Source of the DNA: CBDDKZ01 sp965230415
GTDB taxonomy: Bacteria > Bacteroidota > Bacteroidia > Cytophagales > JAAEPT01
Direction of reading: 5' to 3'
Assembly (NCBI GenBank): GCA_965230415.1
Contig: CBDDKZ010000005.1
Span: 4,154,001-4,218,000 of the forward strand
Length of the DNA stretch: 64,000 bases
A program made the translations under genes and the position numbers. Of the stretch, positions 8,381-16,129 are shown piece after piece. Positions within the stretch are counted from its first letter, which is position 1, and each line of letters opens with the position of its first letter. The notes beneath the pieces were generated by a model. It ran no database searches and was not told the DNA's origin. It saw nothing but the letters and a program-made list of their open reading frames with translations.

Positions 8381-9605
8381 CTATAATATCTATGCTTATT
8401 GTGAAAATTCCTATGTGCTTTTCTTCGTCAAAGTGGTAATCAATGACATGCACCTTTTGTGCCCAGTCGTATTCGTTTAGTCGGTCAATCCAGGGAGTCA
8501 AGACTGCTCCGGTAGCACAACGACCTGTAATCAATAATTTGTTTTTTGTAAAAACCTGCTTCTTCGATTTTCGCGTGGCTTTGATGTCGAGTGGGTTAAC
8601 TTGCAGCTCATCAAGTACAATGGACCGGGGCATGATGGAAGCAACCCGGTCGGCGTAATAAGAATTTTTTGAGGGACTCAACCATCCTGCGGTGTGGAGA
8701 AAGTTTTCTTTTTCGTCTAATTGAACTTTTAGGCTGTCGCGCTGGCTGATAAGTTGTTTACTATAGACAGCTTGAGAAGCTAGTTGATTGTAGCTGTCTT
8801 TCAGTCTCATGTAAAGAAATTGATTGGCCAGTAGTATAATAAAAATGAATGCAAGTATGCCAATACCCAATTTTTTAAACAATTGGGACTCTAAGTACCC
8901 GCTGAAGTTCTTTTCTATTGATTCATCAGTGACCAAAACGGCGTTTACAGGAGCAATTACCTGGAACGCGGATACGTATGCACTTACTTCTCCTTGCTGT
9001 AGTGTTTCTTCGCCGATAGTAAGAACGTTCGTACCGCCATTGCTGTTGAGCGTGATGTCTGAAACGCCTTGATCTGTGAATTTGAACTGTGTACCAAAGC
9101 TATTAATTTCGCTTTGAGAAGGCGCAATTAATGGTACAACATTGGCAACAGCCTGGTTGGCCAAAGTGAGTCCGATTACCTTCGCATGCATGGCTGACAA
9201 TTGCTTGAGAATGGTGCTTAAGTTTTCTCGTCTAATTATTGATACAAGGGTTAAGCCGGCGATATTGTGAATCTGCGTATAGAATTGATTGGCATCCGCA
9301 TTGGGTAAAACGAGTTGTAATACCGCACTGTCGTTTAACTCGGACGTATTAATATCACCATTATCAATTTGTTTGGTGAGTATACCTTTACCGCCAACGG
9401 ACAAACTTAATACATCATTTTTGGAGAGCTTCAAAGCGTCTAATGTCGTAGCCCTGTCTTTATGAGTTATATGAATTTTTTGCTTCCTTTTTTTTAGTTC
9501 TACCAGGTAGCATTCATAATCGTTTGCATCAGTGAATTCAATGTGCAGGCCCTTCACAGCAGTGATACTCTTGAATCGTTCCAATATGTTATCGAAGACT
9601 GACAT
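8373..9605 (-). CDS. GspL/PilN-like assembly platform protein
   Basis: 410 residues. A cytoplasmic N-terminal region of ~240 residues (actin-like fold probable from 'FTIGEETL..GEVSAYVSAF'-type strands) is followed by one membrane helix (~246-266, 'KLGIGILAFIFIILLANQF'). A coiled segment and a periplasmic domain then follow, ending 'GIFTISIDIIDV' with a PilN-like 'LDELQVNP' strand. This is the GspL layout (cytoplasmic domain binding GspE, single helix, periplasmic ferredoxin-like domain). The start lies one base after the stop of the secretin gene. Confidence 0.65.
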   Translation of the reverse strand: MSVFDNILERFKSITAVKGLHIEFTDANDYECYLVELKKRKQKIHITHKDRATTLDALKLSKNDVLSLSVGGKGILTKQIDNGDINTSELNDSAVLQLVLPNADANQFYTQIHNIAGLTLVSIIRRENLSTILKQLSAMHAKVIGLTLANQAVANVVPLIAPSQSEINSFGTQFKFTDQGVSDITLNSNGGTNVLTIGEETLQQGEVSAYVSAFQVIAPVNAVLVTDESIEKNFSGYLESQLFKKLGIGILAFIFIILLANQFLYMRLKDSYNQLASQAVYSKQLISQRDSLKVQLDEKENFLHTAGWLSPSKNSYYADRVASIMPRSIVLDELQVNPLDIKATRKSKKQVFTKNKLLITGRCATGAVLTPWIDRLNEYDWAQKVHVIDYHFDEEKHIGIFTISIDIIDV

Positions 9606-11552
9606 CTAGTCAATAATTGTTGGTTTGATAAATACCACAGAGATACTTTTGGATTTAGATTTAGTGCGTTGACCGAAGAACCATTTAATAACAGGTATTC
9701 TACTTAGTAGTGGAACGCCGTGTGAGTTATCGCTACGCTCTTGTCGTTCTATTCCTCCCAGTAGTACCATCTCCTCGTCACCGACACGAATGAGTGAGGT
9801 AAATTGACTGGTTCTCGATGGCGGTGGTTCGTTACCTGCCGGGGTGCCAATGAAATCAGATATTTCTACATCAATATCGAGTGTTACTTCACCGTCTCCG
9901 GAGACAATCGGTTTTATAGAGATCGATAAGTCGGCCTGTACAGAGTTATACTGTTGTGTTACAACGGTGTTTGTGGTTACAGACCCTACCACATTTTGAG
10001 TTTGAACACTGTAATACCTTGTTTCGCCTACACGCATTGTTGCTTCATGTCCATTGAGTGTCGATAACTTAGGCATGGATCTTATGTGTACATTATCCAG
10101 GTCTTCTAAGGCATTCAGTTGTATGTAAAAGTTTGGAGATACCCTTCCCAGGTTCAGAGGCCCAACTCTGTTTCTAATTCCGTCAATGGTGTTATTGATT
10201 GTTCCTCCTCCCAGAATAAGATCTAAAGTGGGTAGTAAAGAACCTCCGGTGGTTACCGTATCACTCTTACCCGCTTTTAACCCAACAGAAGTAGTGCGTC
10301 CTTTGCTTATTTCTACCATGATGACTTCAATCATCACCATCGGTACCGATATATCTATTTCGTGTATGAAGTGTTTGATTTCGTTAATTTGAAGGCCCGA
10401 ACCACTTAATATCAGGGCATTTAAATCTTGGAACTCACTGATTTCTACTCCTTCTTTTAGTTCTCCAGGAATGGCATTCATCACTTCTTCGTAGGAGCGA
10501 AACTGTAATTTAACGACACTGGTTGTGCGCAGACCTTCCAGTTTACGTTCGCCAATAAGGTAAATGTCCTGGTCTAATTTGAAAGTATGCTGACTTCCCT
10601 GTAGGATGTAGCTCAAGAATTGATCAAAGGTAACCTTGTCAAATGAGGTAGAGGTTTCGCCTTTGGGCTCCGAAAAAAGGAAGTAATTTTCGCCCATTTC
10701 CAGGGCAACTTCTTTGATAGCGTCTGCAATGGGCATGCCCTCAGCGGCAAATGAAACATACTTTTCTCCCAGTGAATCGTTAATTTCAATGAAATAATCG
10801 CTTTTGGATTTATTACTCTTCGCTTTTCTGTTGCGGTCTCTGGAAGCAGCCGGCCTTCCTGAACGGGTACTGCGCCTGCCTGTATCTTCTTCCTCCTCTT
10901 CCTTATCGGCCGGGATCAACTTATAATCATTTCCCCACTTTTCAACTTTCATGCCATTGGAGTAGGCCAAAAGCTCCAGTGCCTTGTCAAAAGGGCTGTT
11001 TACAATAGAAGCAGTTATTTGCTGTTGCTTATTGATTGAAGGATCTGGTAAAACATTTTTCTTCGTAAGACGGGCTATTTCGGTAAGAATATCTTCGAGT
11101 GTATCCCTTCGAAGGTTCATGCTAATCAAATTTCCGGCACCTTCGTAAGAGATATCTATTTGATATTCCTTCATTGGTGGAGGGGGGAGCACTGGGTGTT
11201 CAAATTGCGTTATGCGCATAATGGAACCGACAAATTTAACCTCCAGATCGTATTCTTTGCATAGGTACAGCAAAATATTGGATACCTTCTCGTTGGTGAA
11301 ATTGTTGAAGATCTTGATGTCGAGCTTAGGATCGATGCTTATGTTTAATTGGTTCGATTCTGCTATGCCCCGCAGAAACTCTTGTATGCTCACACCGGAA
11401 ACTGAGAAATCTACGGTTTCATTCAATCCCGGGGTTAATTGTGCAGTCTTTTCCAGGTCTTTCTGCAATTGATCGAAACGATCTTGCGCCAGCACACATA
11501 GCTGACTGTAACAGATAAGTAGGAGTATTATTAGTGCTTTTTTCACCATCAA
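9606..11552 (-). CDS. gspD: Type II secretin (GspD/PilQ family outer-membrane channel)
   Basis: 648 residues. A signal peptide (1-22) is followed by an STN/N0-like domain (~45-110, 'VSIQEFLRGIAESNQLNISI'). Two further small N-domains follow, the first with 'LRRDTLEDILTEIARLTKKN'. A charged Arg/Lys/Ser/Glu linker lies at ~215-250, and the C-terminal secretin domain runs from 'VPMVMIEVIMVEISKGRTTS' to the end. The signature 'GDEEMVLLGGIERQE' and 'VPLLSRIPVIKWFFGQRTKS' near the end is diagnostic. It forms the outer-membrane channel of the machine. It overlaps the gspE gene by 4 bp (ATGA). Confidence 0.93.
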   Translation of the reverse strand: MMVKKALIILLLICYSQLCVLAQDRFDQLQKDLEKTAQLTPGLNETVDFSVSGVSIQEFLRGIAESNQLNISIDPKLDIKIFNNFTNEKVSNILLYLCKEYDLEVKFVGSIMRITQFEHPVLPPPPMKEYQIDISYEGAGNLISMNLRRDTLEDILTEIARLTKKNVLPDPSINKQQQITASIVNSPFDKALELLAYSNGMKVEKWGNDYKLIPADKEEEEEDTGRRSTRSGRPAASRDRNRKAKSNKSKSDYFIEINDSLGEKYVSFAAEGMPIADAIKEVALEMGENYFLFSEPKGETSTSFDKVTFDQFLSYILQGSQHTFKLDQDIYLIGERKLEGLRTTSVVKLQFRSYEEVMNAIPGELKEGVEISEFQDLNALILSGSGLQINEIKHFIHEIDISVPMVMIEVIMVEISKGRTTSVGLKAGKSDTVTTGGSLLPTLDLILGGGTINNTIDGIRNRVGPLNLGRVSPNFYIQLNALEDLDNVHIRSMPKLSTLNGHEATMRVGETRYYSVQTQNVVGSVTTNTVVTQQYNSVQADLSISIKPIVSGDGEVTLDIDVEISDFIGTPAGNEPPPSRTSQFTSLIRVGDEEMVLLGGIERQERSDNSHGVPLLSRIPVIKWFFGQRTKSKSKSISVVFIKPTIID

Positions 11553-12970
11553 AAGTTTAATAGTAAAGGATATATTTCTTCTAGAGAGGTTTCTTGTGCC
11601 GCGAATAACTCGAAGGCATTCTCTGCCAAGGTTTTTATAGTTCTTTCTTGGAGTAATTCGCTTACCTCAAAATTTCGTTCTTTAATATTTTCAGCCAATT
11701 CCATGTCTATGGGAATAACTTCATAGACGGCTTTACGTCCCCGGTACCCGGTATAGTAGCAGGCTTCACACCCTTGAGCTACACTGTGATTGGCAACCTC
11801 AAAAAAAGGTTTGAATTTATCCGGATAAAGGCTGCTGTCCATTTTCTCTACCTTCTTGCATTTGGGGCATAGTTTTCTAACAAGCCGCTGGGCCACAGAA
11901 GTGGAGAGGGTGTTTGCCACCAGGTAAGGCGGAATGTCCATGTCTATTAACCGGGAAATGGTACCCCAGGCCGAGTTTGTATGTATGGTCGACAAAACCA
12001 AATGCCCTGTTAGTGACGCGCGTATAGCCATGGAGGCCGTATCCGGGTCCCTGATCTCACCAAGCATAATTACATCGGGATCCTGACGTAGAAAAGTACG
12101 CAGGGCTGCTCCAAAAGTGAAGCCAATGTTTTCTTTAAGCTGTACCTGATTGATTCCGTCGAGTGTATATTCGATGGGATCTTCTATCGTGGTTATATTT
12201 CTCGATTCTTCGTTCAGCAGTTTTAGAGTCGCGTAAAGGGTTGTTGTTTTCCCCGATCCCGTAGGACCACTTATTAGCAGAATACCACTAGGTTTTTTGA
12301 TGCCTTCCAGGTAATTTTTAAGGTCGCGTTCTCCAAAACCCAAAGCGTTAATGTCAATGTTTGTGGCGTCGTTACTTAACAAACGCATGACCACCTTTTC
12401 CCCATGGAGAGTAGGAAGTACAGAAACCCTGATGTCGAATTTGTGGTTCATACGTTCAAAAAATATACGTCCATCTTGTGGTAAGCGTTTTTCCGCAATG
12501 TCGAGGTTTGACATTATTTTAATACGATTGATCAGCGACGGATATTCTTCCGGCTGAATGCGGTAGCGCTCTACCAACTTGCCATCAATACGGATGCGTA
12601 CGCGACACTGTTCGTCGTAAATTTCTATATGGATATCAGAGCTACCTAAATTTTTGGCCTCCGATATGAGCTTCATGAGAAAATCATCGTTGCTGGCATT
12701 GTAATTGAGGGCTTCAACTTCCTTTTTCTGATGGTCACGTCTGTAATAAGTGCTTAGTGCTTTGCTGATCTGTTCTTCATCACGTTTGATTAGTGTAATA
12801 GCACATGCCAGCAAAATTTCCAACTCTTGTATGTTCGGTGGAGCCGACTCAGAACAATATAAGGTTAATATTGAATTTTCCAGAGACTCGGGAATAACCT
12901 GGTAGTGCCAGGCCTGATCCGGGGTAATGAGTTGCAATTGGTCTGTGGTTAAAACGATTTGGTTTTCCAT
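11549..12970 (-). CDS. gspE: Type II secretion ATPase GspE
   Basis: 473 residues from the ATG at 12970, chosen because it follows the stop of the peptidase gene by 2 bp; a longer start at 12994 would overlap that gene. Features, numbered from this start: N-terminal domain ~1-85, then 'LGSSDIHIEIYDEQCRVRIR', Walker A GPTGSGKTTTL at ~235-245, the Asp box, 'LGEIRDPDTA' Walker B, and the His box 'LTGHLVLSTIHTN'. A four-cysteine zinc knuckle (CPKC...CEACYYTGYRGR) lies near the end, as in GspE/PilB. It is the cytoplasmic hexameric motor of pseudopilus assembly. Confidence 0.95.
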   Translation of the reverse strand: MENQIVLTTDQLQLITPDQAWHYQVIPESLENSILTLYCSESAPPNIQELEILLACAITLIKRDEEQISKALSTYYRRDHQKKEVEALNYNASNDDFLMKLISEAKNLGSSDIHIEIYDEQCRVRIRIDGKLVERYRIQPEEYPSLINRIKIMSNLDIAEKRLPQDGRIFFERMNHKFDIRVSVLPTLHGEKVVMRLLSNDATNIDINALGFGERDLKNYLEGIKKPSGILLISGPTGSGKTTTLYATLKLLNEESRNITTIEDPIEYTLDGINQVQLKENIGFTFGAALRTFLRQDPDVIMLGEIRDPDTASMAIRASLTGHLVLSTIHTNSAWGTISRLIDMDIPPYLVANTLSTSVAQRLVRKLCPKCKKVEKMDSSLYPDKFKPFFEVANHSVAQGCEACYYTGYRGRKAVYEVIPIDMELAENIKERNFEVSELLQERTIKTLAENAFELFAAQETSLEEIYPLLLNF

Positions 12971-12972
12971 AG

Positions 12973-13479
12973 TTAAAATACAGTTAATAACCATTGATCA
13001 TTATAACACGAAAAGGACGGTATAACCCAATTTATCGCAAGTACAATCAGGTACATACTCGCTTGCAAACCGGCAAGGGGAATGCGTTTGTCAATTTTTT
13101 GCAACCAGCATAATGCCAGACATAAAGATAAGAAAGTGCTCAGCATGTAAAACAAGATGAAATTGACTGGAGAAAATAAAAAGCAAAATACGATAAATAG
13201 TAATACGTCGCCCCAGCCCAGAAAACGATCGAAAATCGATACTAGTTTTCTATGTTTGAAGCTGAAATATACAGTAAGAACCAGCAGTTGCATCACTATA
13301 AATAGTATATTAAATACTGCGCCGCTTAATAAACTTGTGGTTGGAAGCTCATTTTTAGCCAAAAAAAAGGCGCTGATAGCGGCTACAGGGTATATGAGCC
13401 ACCAAAAACGTATCGATCTGGATTTAAAGTCCTGAATTGCGATACTTGTCAGAGCCATTATTATAAATAAGTAAAGCAT
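12973..13479 (-). CDS. Short A24-type prepilin peptidase
   Basis: 168 residues and about six hydrophobic helices. The two aspartates of the GxGD membrane aspartyl proteases are present: Asp17 in 'SIAIQDFKSRSI' and the GWGD motif at ~88-91. The usual N-terminal methylase domain with its cysteines is missing, so this is the compact form of the peptidase. It should cleave the leaders of the four pseudopilin-like proteins of this operon. It overlaps the gspG stop by 1 bp and is followed at once by gspE. Confidence 0.8.
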   Translation of the reverse strand: MLYLFIIMALTSIAIQDFKSRSIRFWWLIYPVAAISAFFLAKNELPTTSLLSGAVFNILFIVMQLLVLTVYFSFKHRKLVSIFDRFLGWGDVLLFIVFCFLFSPVNFILFYMLSTFLSLCLALCWLQKIDKRIPLAGLQASMYLIVLAINWVIPSFSCYNDQWLLTVF

Positions 13480-13901
13480 TAATCAGGAACGACTTGTTCC
13501 ATTTTTTTGTCCTGATCTATAGACCAAACGTTGTAGTTTCCGTCGTTGTCAAAATCCTCAACAGCCGTTGCTTTTATTAGGTAAGAACTGCTGGAGGCAG
13601 ATTCTACATTGAATTGGTAGACGGCCTCACCACCTTCCTTAGTTGTTTTGTTAGCTTCGTAACCAGGTAGTTTGGTCAGGTCCTCACAGTATTTCATGTG
13701 TTGCATGTGGTATTGTTTTTGGAGCATATGTATATGCTTTAAGCCTTCTTGTGCCTCAATTTCGCGTGCCTGAGTAACTAAGGGCATCAAATTAGGCAGG
13801 GCGAGCAAAATTAGGATACCTACAATTACCATCACAACCAGCAGTTCAGTTAGCGTGAGTGCCTTTAATTCAGTTTTTACTATTCTTGAGTGTAATTTCA
13901 T
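13479..13901 (-). CDS. gspG: Major pseudopilin, GspG-like
   Basis: 140 residues. The prepilin signal is 'KTELKA' then 'LTLTELLVVMVIVGILILLA', with Ala14 at -1 instead of Gly and Glu at +5, followed by the proline-containing helix 'LPNLMPLVTQAREIEAQEGL' normal for GspG. A C-terminal loop rich in Asp/Asn ('DFDNDGNYNVWSID') resembles the calcium-binding loop of GspG ('D.DGDG..D.WS.D'). It is the first gene of the operon, and the promoter must lie in 13902-14000. Confidence 0.85.
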   Translation of the reverse strand: MKLHSRIVKTELKALTLTELLVVMVIVGILILLALPNLMPLVTQAREIEAQEGLKHIHMLQKQYHMQHMKYCEDLTKLPGYEANKTTKEGGEAVYQFNVESASSSSYLIKATAVEDFDNDGNYNVWSIDQDKKMEQVVPD

Positions 13902-14367
13902 ATGTCCTCAACTTCTTTAAAAGTAAAGTCTCAATAAAGACTTCAATAGTGAATTGAAATTTTTGGTCTAATAAGATTTTGCAATTTAGATTTTTTTAAC
14001 AGGAATACGAAATATACGGAAAGTAAATTCTGTTGGCTGATCGTTACTCCAGTAAGAAAACATATCGCTTAACATCAGCAGGCTATATAAGGAAATCGGA
14101 ATAGACATCCCGGTCGCTCCGTTGATGACTTGCAATTCCTTATGAACAAAAAAGAAAGGTCTAGGTTCTAGTAGTATATGAGCTTAGAATTTACTTGTGG
14201 TAGTGATTTACATTGAGTCGATTTTAAAACCTTTTCGCAAGAGAAAGATTCAAGCTTTGGCTGATGTATAGTGCTGAGTTGATTGCATTATAATTTTTCA
14301 GTTTCAAGAAGCGCGTCGGCCGTTTTAAAGTTTTTATATAAAGAAAGTTATATCTCAAATCATAAAA
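13902..14367. other. Intergenic region between divergent secretion operon and peptide operon
   Basis: No convincing gene. It must hold the promoter of the minus-strand secretion operon; a small inverted repeat (AAGTCT, 6-bp spacer, AGACTT at 13926-13943) lies just before gspG. A minus-strand frame of about 60 codons without a good start ends at 13986; its last 40 residues (from the ATG at 14108) do not resemble anything I recognise, and it may be a gene remnant. The rest is AT-rich. Confidence 0.6.
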
Positions 14368-14407
14368 GCAACATTGTTGCGTTTGTTAATTTATTTTTTT
14401 ATATATG
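14368..14407 (+). promoter_or_regulatory. Promoter of the GGTHCC peptide operon with perfect 13-bp operator
   Basis: A perfect dyad GCAACATTGTTGC spans 14368-14380. Its right half supplies a -33 element TTG at 14377-14379, followed by a 20-bp spacer and TATATATG at 14400-14407, a 7/8 match to the Bacteroidota -7 consensus TAnnTTTG. The same dyad occurs in the TonB-receptor promoter, in the same phase. A repressor bound here would block sigma contact. A Fur-family protein encoded at 26848-27285 is the natural candidate. Confidence 0.7.
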
Positions 14408-14479
14408 TAATTCATTGCAATGATAAAGGGTATGCTGAAAACCTTAAACAGAGTAAGCATCATTCAAATTTTTAATATC

Positions 14480-14584
14480 ATGAAAACGAACAAAAAAGCT
14501 TTAATAGAGCAAATTCTTCAAGCAAAAGAGGTTGTAGGTGGTACACACTGCTGTGGTGGTACTCACTGTTGCTCTACATTGTAA
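14480..14584 (+). CDS. 34-residue Cys/His-rich peptide with tandem GGTHCC, candidate RiPP precursor or metal-binding peptide
   Basis: Residues 1-19 (MKTNKKALIEQILQAKEVV) are a lysine-rich, helix-forming leader-like part. The end is GGTHCC GGTHCC STL, encoded by two near-identical 18-bp units. Start is the ATG at 14480, ~73 nt downstream of the promoter above; stop TAA at 14582-14584. Leader plus short core with repeated Cys, His and Thr, followed by a PqqD-like protein, a peptide-size ABC exporter and a MATE exporter, is the usual layout of a ribosomally made, modified peptide. With four Cys and two His it would bind zinc or copper well even unmodified. The family is unknown to me. Confidence 0.7.
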   Translation: MKTNKKALIEQILQAKEVVGGTHCCGGTHCCSTL

Positions 14585-14589
14585 TTTTT

Positions 14590-14612
14590 ATGGGTGGTCC
14601 TGTACCACCCAT
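14590..14612 (+). terminator. Hairpin after the peptide gene (attenuator or processing site)
   Basis: A perfect 9-bp stem ATGGGTGGT/ACCACCCAT with loop CCTGT starts 5 nt after the peptide stop codon. No T-run follows, so it is more likely a partial terminator or an RNA-stabilising hairpin that keeps the peptide message more abundant than the downstream genes, as in many precursor peptide operons. Confidence 0.6.
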
Positions 14613-14642
14613 TCCATTTATTCATCTAAACCCATTGACAGT

Positions 14643-15113
14643 ATGAAAACCATAGCCTTAACTATGATTGATGAATATCAGGATGAAGATGTACTTTCAC
14701 GTTTTACCGATATGTATGACGTTGGTCAGGAAGAAGCACTGGATATTTTTAAAGAGACTAAGAAATTTTTATCAATTAGTCTGAAGAAAGGGGTGTTTAT
14801 TTCAGATGACCTACTAATCATTGACGCTATGTGGCACAATTTTATTCTTTTCACATCTAAGTATGAGCAATTTTGTATGCAATGTTTTGACAATAGATTT
14901 TTACATCATTTACCTGCCTCGAAGAAAGAAAAGGAAGACCAACGGCTCATGTTAGAGAAGGACCCGGAACTTGCACGTCAGGAATATTTAAATAAGCTGG
15001 AAAAAATGATGTCGATTGTATACGATGAGTTAGGTCCTGAAACAGTAGTAAAATGGTTTCAACAATACCCGGAGAAATATAGTAAAGAGCATATCAAATC
15101 AATTAGAAAATGA
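14643..15113 (+). CDS. Small protein with WHxFI...HH motif (glycine-rich-domain-protein-like), peptide cluster
   Basis: 156 residues from the ATG at 14643; a frame open from 14538 overlaps the peptide gene and has no sensible N-terminus. The centre reads 'IDAMWHNFILFTSKYEQFCM' and then 'FLHHLPAS'. This D..WH.FIL.T..Y..FC...F..F.HH.P pattern is that of GRDP-like (DUF1399-type) proteins, whose chemistry is not known to me. The clustered His and Cys suggest a metal site or catalytic centre. It lies between the peptide and the PqqD-like gene, overlaps the latter by 4 bp (ATGA), and is the best candidate in the cluster for a peptide-modifying enzyme. Confidence 0.6.
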   Translation: MKTIALTMIDEYQDEDVLSRFTDMYDVGQEEALDIFKETKKFLSISLKKGVFISDDLLIIDAMWHNFILFTSKYEQFCMQCFDNRFLHHLPASKKEKEDQRLMLEKDPELARQEYLNKLEKMMSIVYDELGPETVVKWFQQYPEKYSKEHIKSIRK

Positions 15114-16036
15114 GTATTTTTCCCAAAAGGACTCTTCGAGGAACAAATGTTACCATACATTGGAATTTTAACACGTCGCAGTTGAAAGAACACCATGTAA
15201 TTCCTTATGTACGCATAGGTGTTGAAGACCCCAAAGGTGAGGTGACGATGTTATTTGAAAAGCATGTTATCGCTTTACCAGATCCACCTGATCCTGAGAA
15301 CTTACCCCAAGAAAAAAAATTAAAATACCTGAATAAAAACCTGCCTCTAATGATACTTGCCGACTACCTGAGCGGTAAAGTAAAAAAAGAAAAATTAGTA
15401 CAAATTCTTCAAAACATTCAATCTGGTAAACATTACTATTTTACGTTTAGTATTCCCGAAGATGCACCTTTGGGTAAGTATAAATTAGTGTCAGAAATTC
15501 ATGTTAAGGGTGAAATCAGGTATTCTCAAACTGCTTCCGAAGATTTCTTTTTTGTGGAACATGTTGCTGTGAACGATGTCGCTGAAGAAGGAAGTCGGCG
15601 TTCTGCTGTCGTGAAGAACGAGTCTTCTGAGAAAACACCTGTAAAAATAAAAAGGTGCTTTTTTGAGGACGATGGGAATATGCGTACTACTGTTGAACTT
15701 TTCGAACTTGAGTCCTTAGAAACCAAGAATATAGATCTCAGTGCACCTTATAATTACCTTATTTATAATGAGGAGCGCGAGGTAATACTTCTAAATGAAT
15801 TTGTTGACAAGTTTTTACTACGTAACCAGCAGATACTACAATTAGATAAGCAGAATGGAAATGTCTACTTGTTGAAGAAAGATGAGGATTATGCTTATCA
15901 GCTTGATGATGTAACAAAGAAGATCTGGAAAGATGCTGATGGTTATTTAAACGAACGGACTTTGTCCGATAAAGAATTAACGGCCGCGAAAGAATTAATG
16001 GATGAAGGCTTACTGTTAGCTGTGAAACATGACTGA
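15110..16036 (+). CDS. Ig-like protein with C-terminal PqqD-like (RiPP recognition) domain
   Basis: 308 residues, no signal peptide. Residues ~10-150 look like beta-sandwich domains ('EDAPLGKYKLVSEIHVKGEI'). The last ~70 residues follow the PqqD pattern closely: 'LDKQNGNVYLLKKDEDYAYQ', 'LDDVTKKIWKDADGYLN', 'TAAKELMDEGLLLA', that is, two strands, then D.V...IW...DG and a helix ending EL.DEGLL. PqqD-type winged helices bind leader peptides of RiPPs and hand them to the modifying enzyme. Fusion to an Ig-like part is unusual. The start codon overlaps the previous stop, so the two proteins are translationally coupled. Confidence 0.6.
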   Translation: MSIFPKRTLRGTNVTIHWNFNTSQLKEHHVIPYVRIGVEDPKGEVTMLFEKHVIALPDPPDPENLPQEKKLKYLNKNLPLMILADYLSGKVKKEKLVQILQNIQSGKHYYFTFSIPEDAPLGKYKLVSEIHVKGEIRYSQTASEDFFFVEHVAVNDVAEEGSRRSAVVKNESSEKTPVKIKRCFFEDDGNMRTTVELFELESLETKNIDLSAPYNYLIYNEEREVILLNEFVDKFLLRNQQILQLDKQNGNVYLLKKDEDYAYQLDDVTKKIWKDADGYLNERTLSDKELTAAKELMDEGLLLAVKHD

Positions 16037-16070
16037 TAATCATGTTGATAGTGCTAGTTAAATAATAAAC

Positions 16071-16121
16071 ACAACAGTGTTGCAATTGATGTAAATTGTG
16101 TTATTTTCGCAACACTGTTGC
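16071..16121 (+). promoter_or_regulatory. TonB-receptor promoter flanked by two 13-bp dyads
   Basis: Dyad 1 is ACAACAGTGTTGC at 16071-16083, and its right half contains the -33 TTG (16080-16082). After a 19-bp spacer, TATTTTCG at 16102-16109 matches 7/8 of the -7 consensus TAnnTTTG. Dyad 2, GCAACACTGTTGC at 16109-16121, is perfect and covers the expected transcription start. Two repressor dimers would thus bracket the promoter. The second dyad ends 8 bp before the ATG at 16130, so the leader is very short. Confidence 0.72.
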
Positions 16122-16129
16122 TAGAAGAT

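Noticed and set aside
13986..14160. Minus-strand frame of ~60 codons ending at 13986, with a tail of alternating hydrophobic and charged residues
   Set aside because: No good start except an inner ATG giving 40 residues, no recognised family, and it overlaps the region that must hold the secretion-operon promoter. At most a gene remnant.
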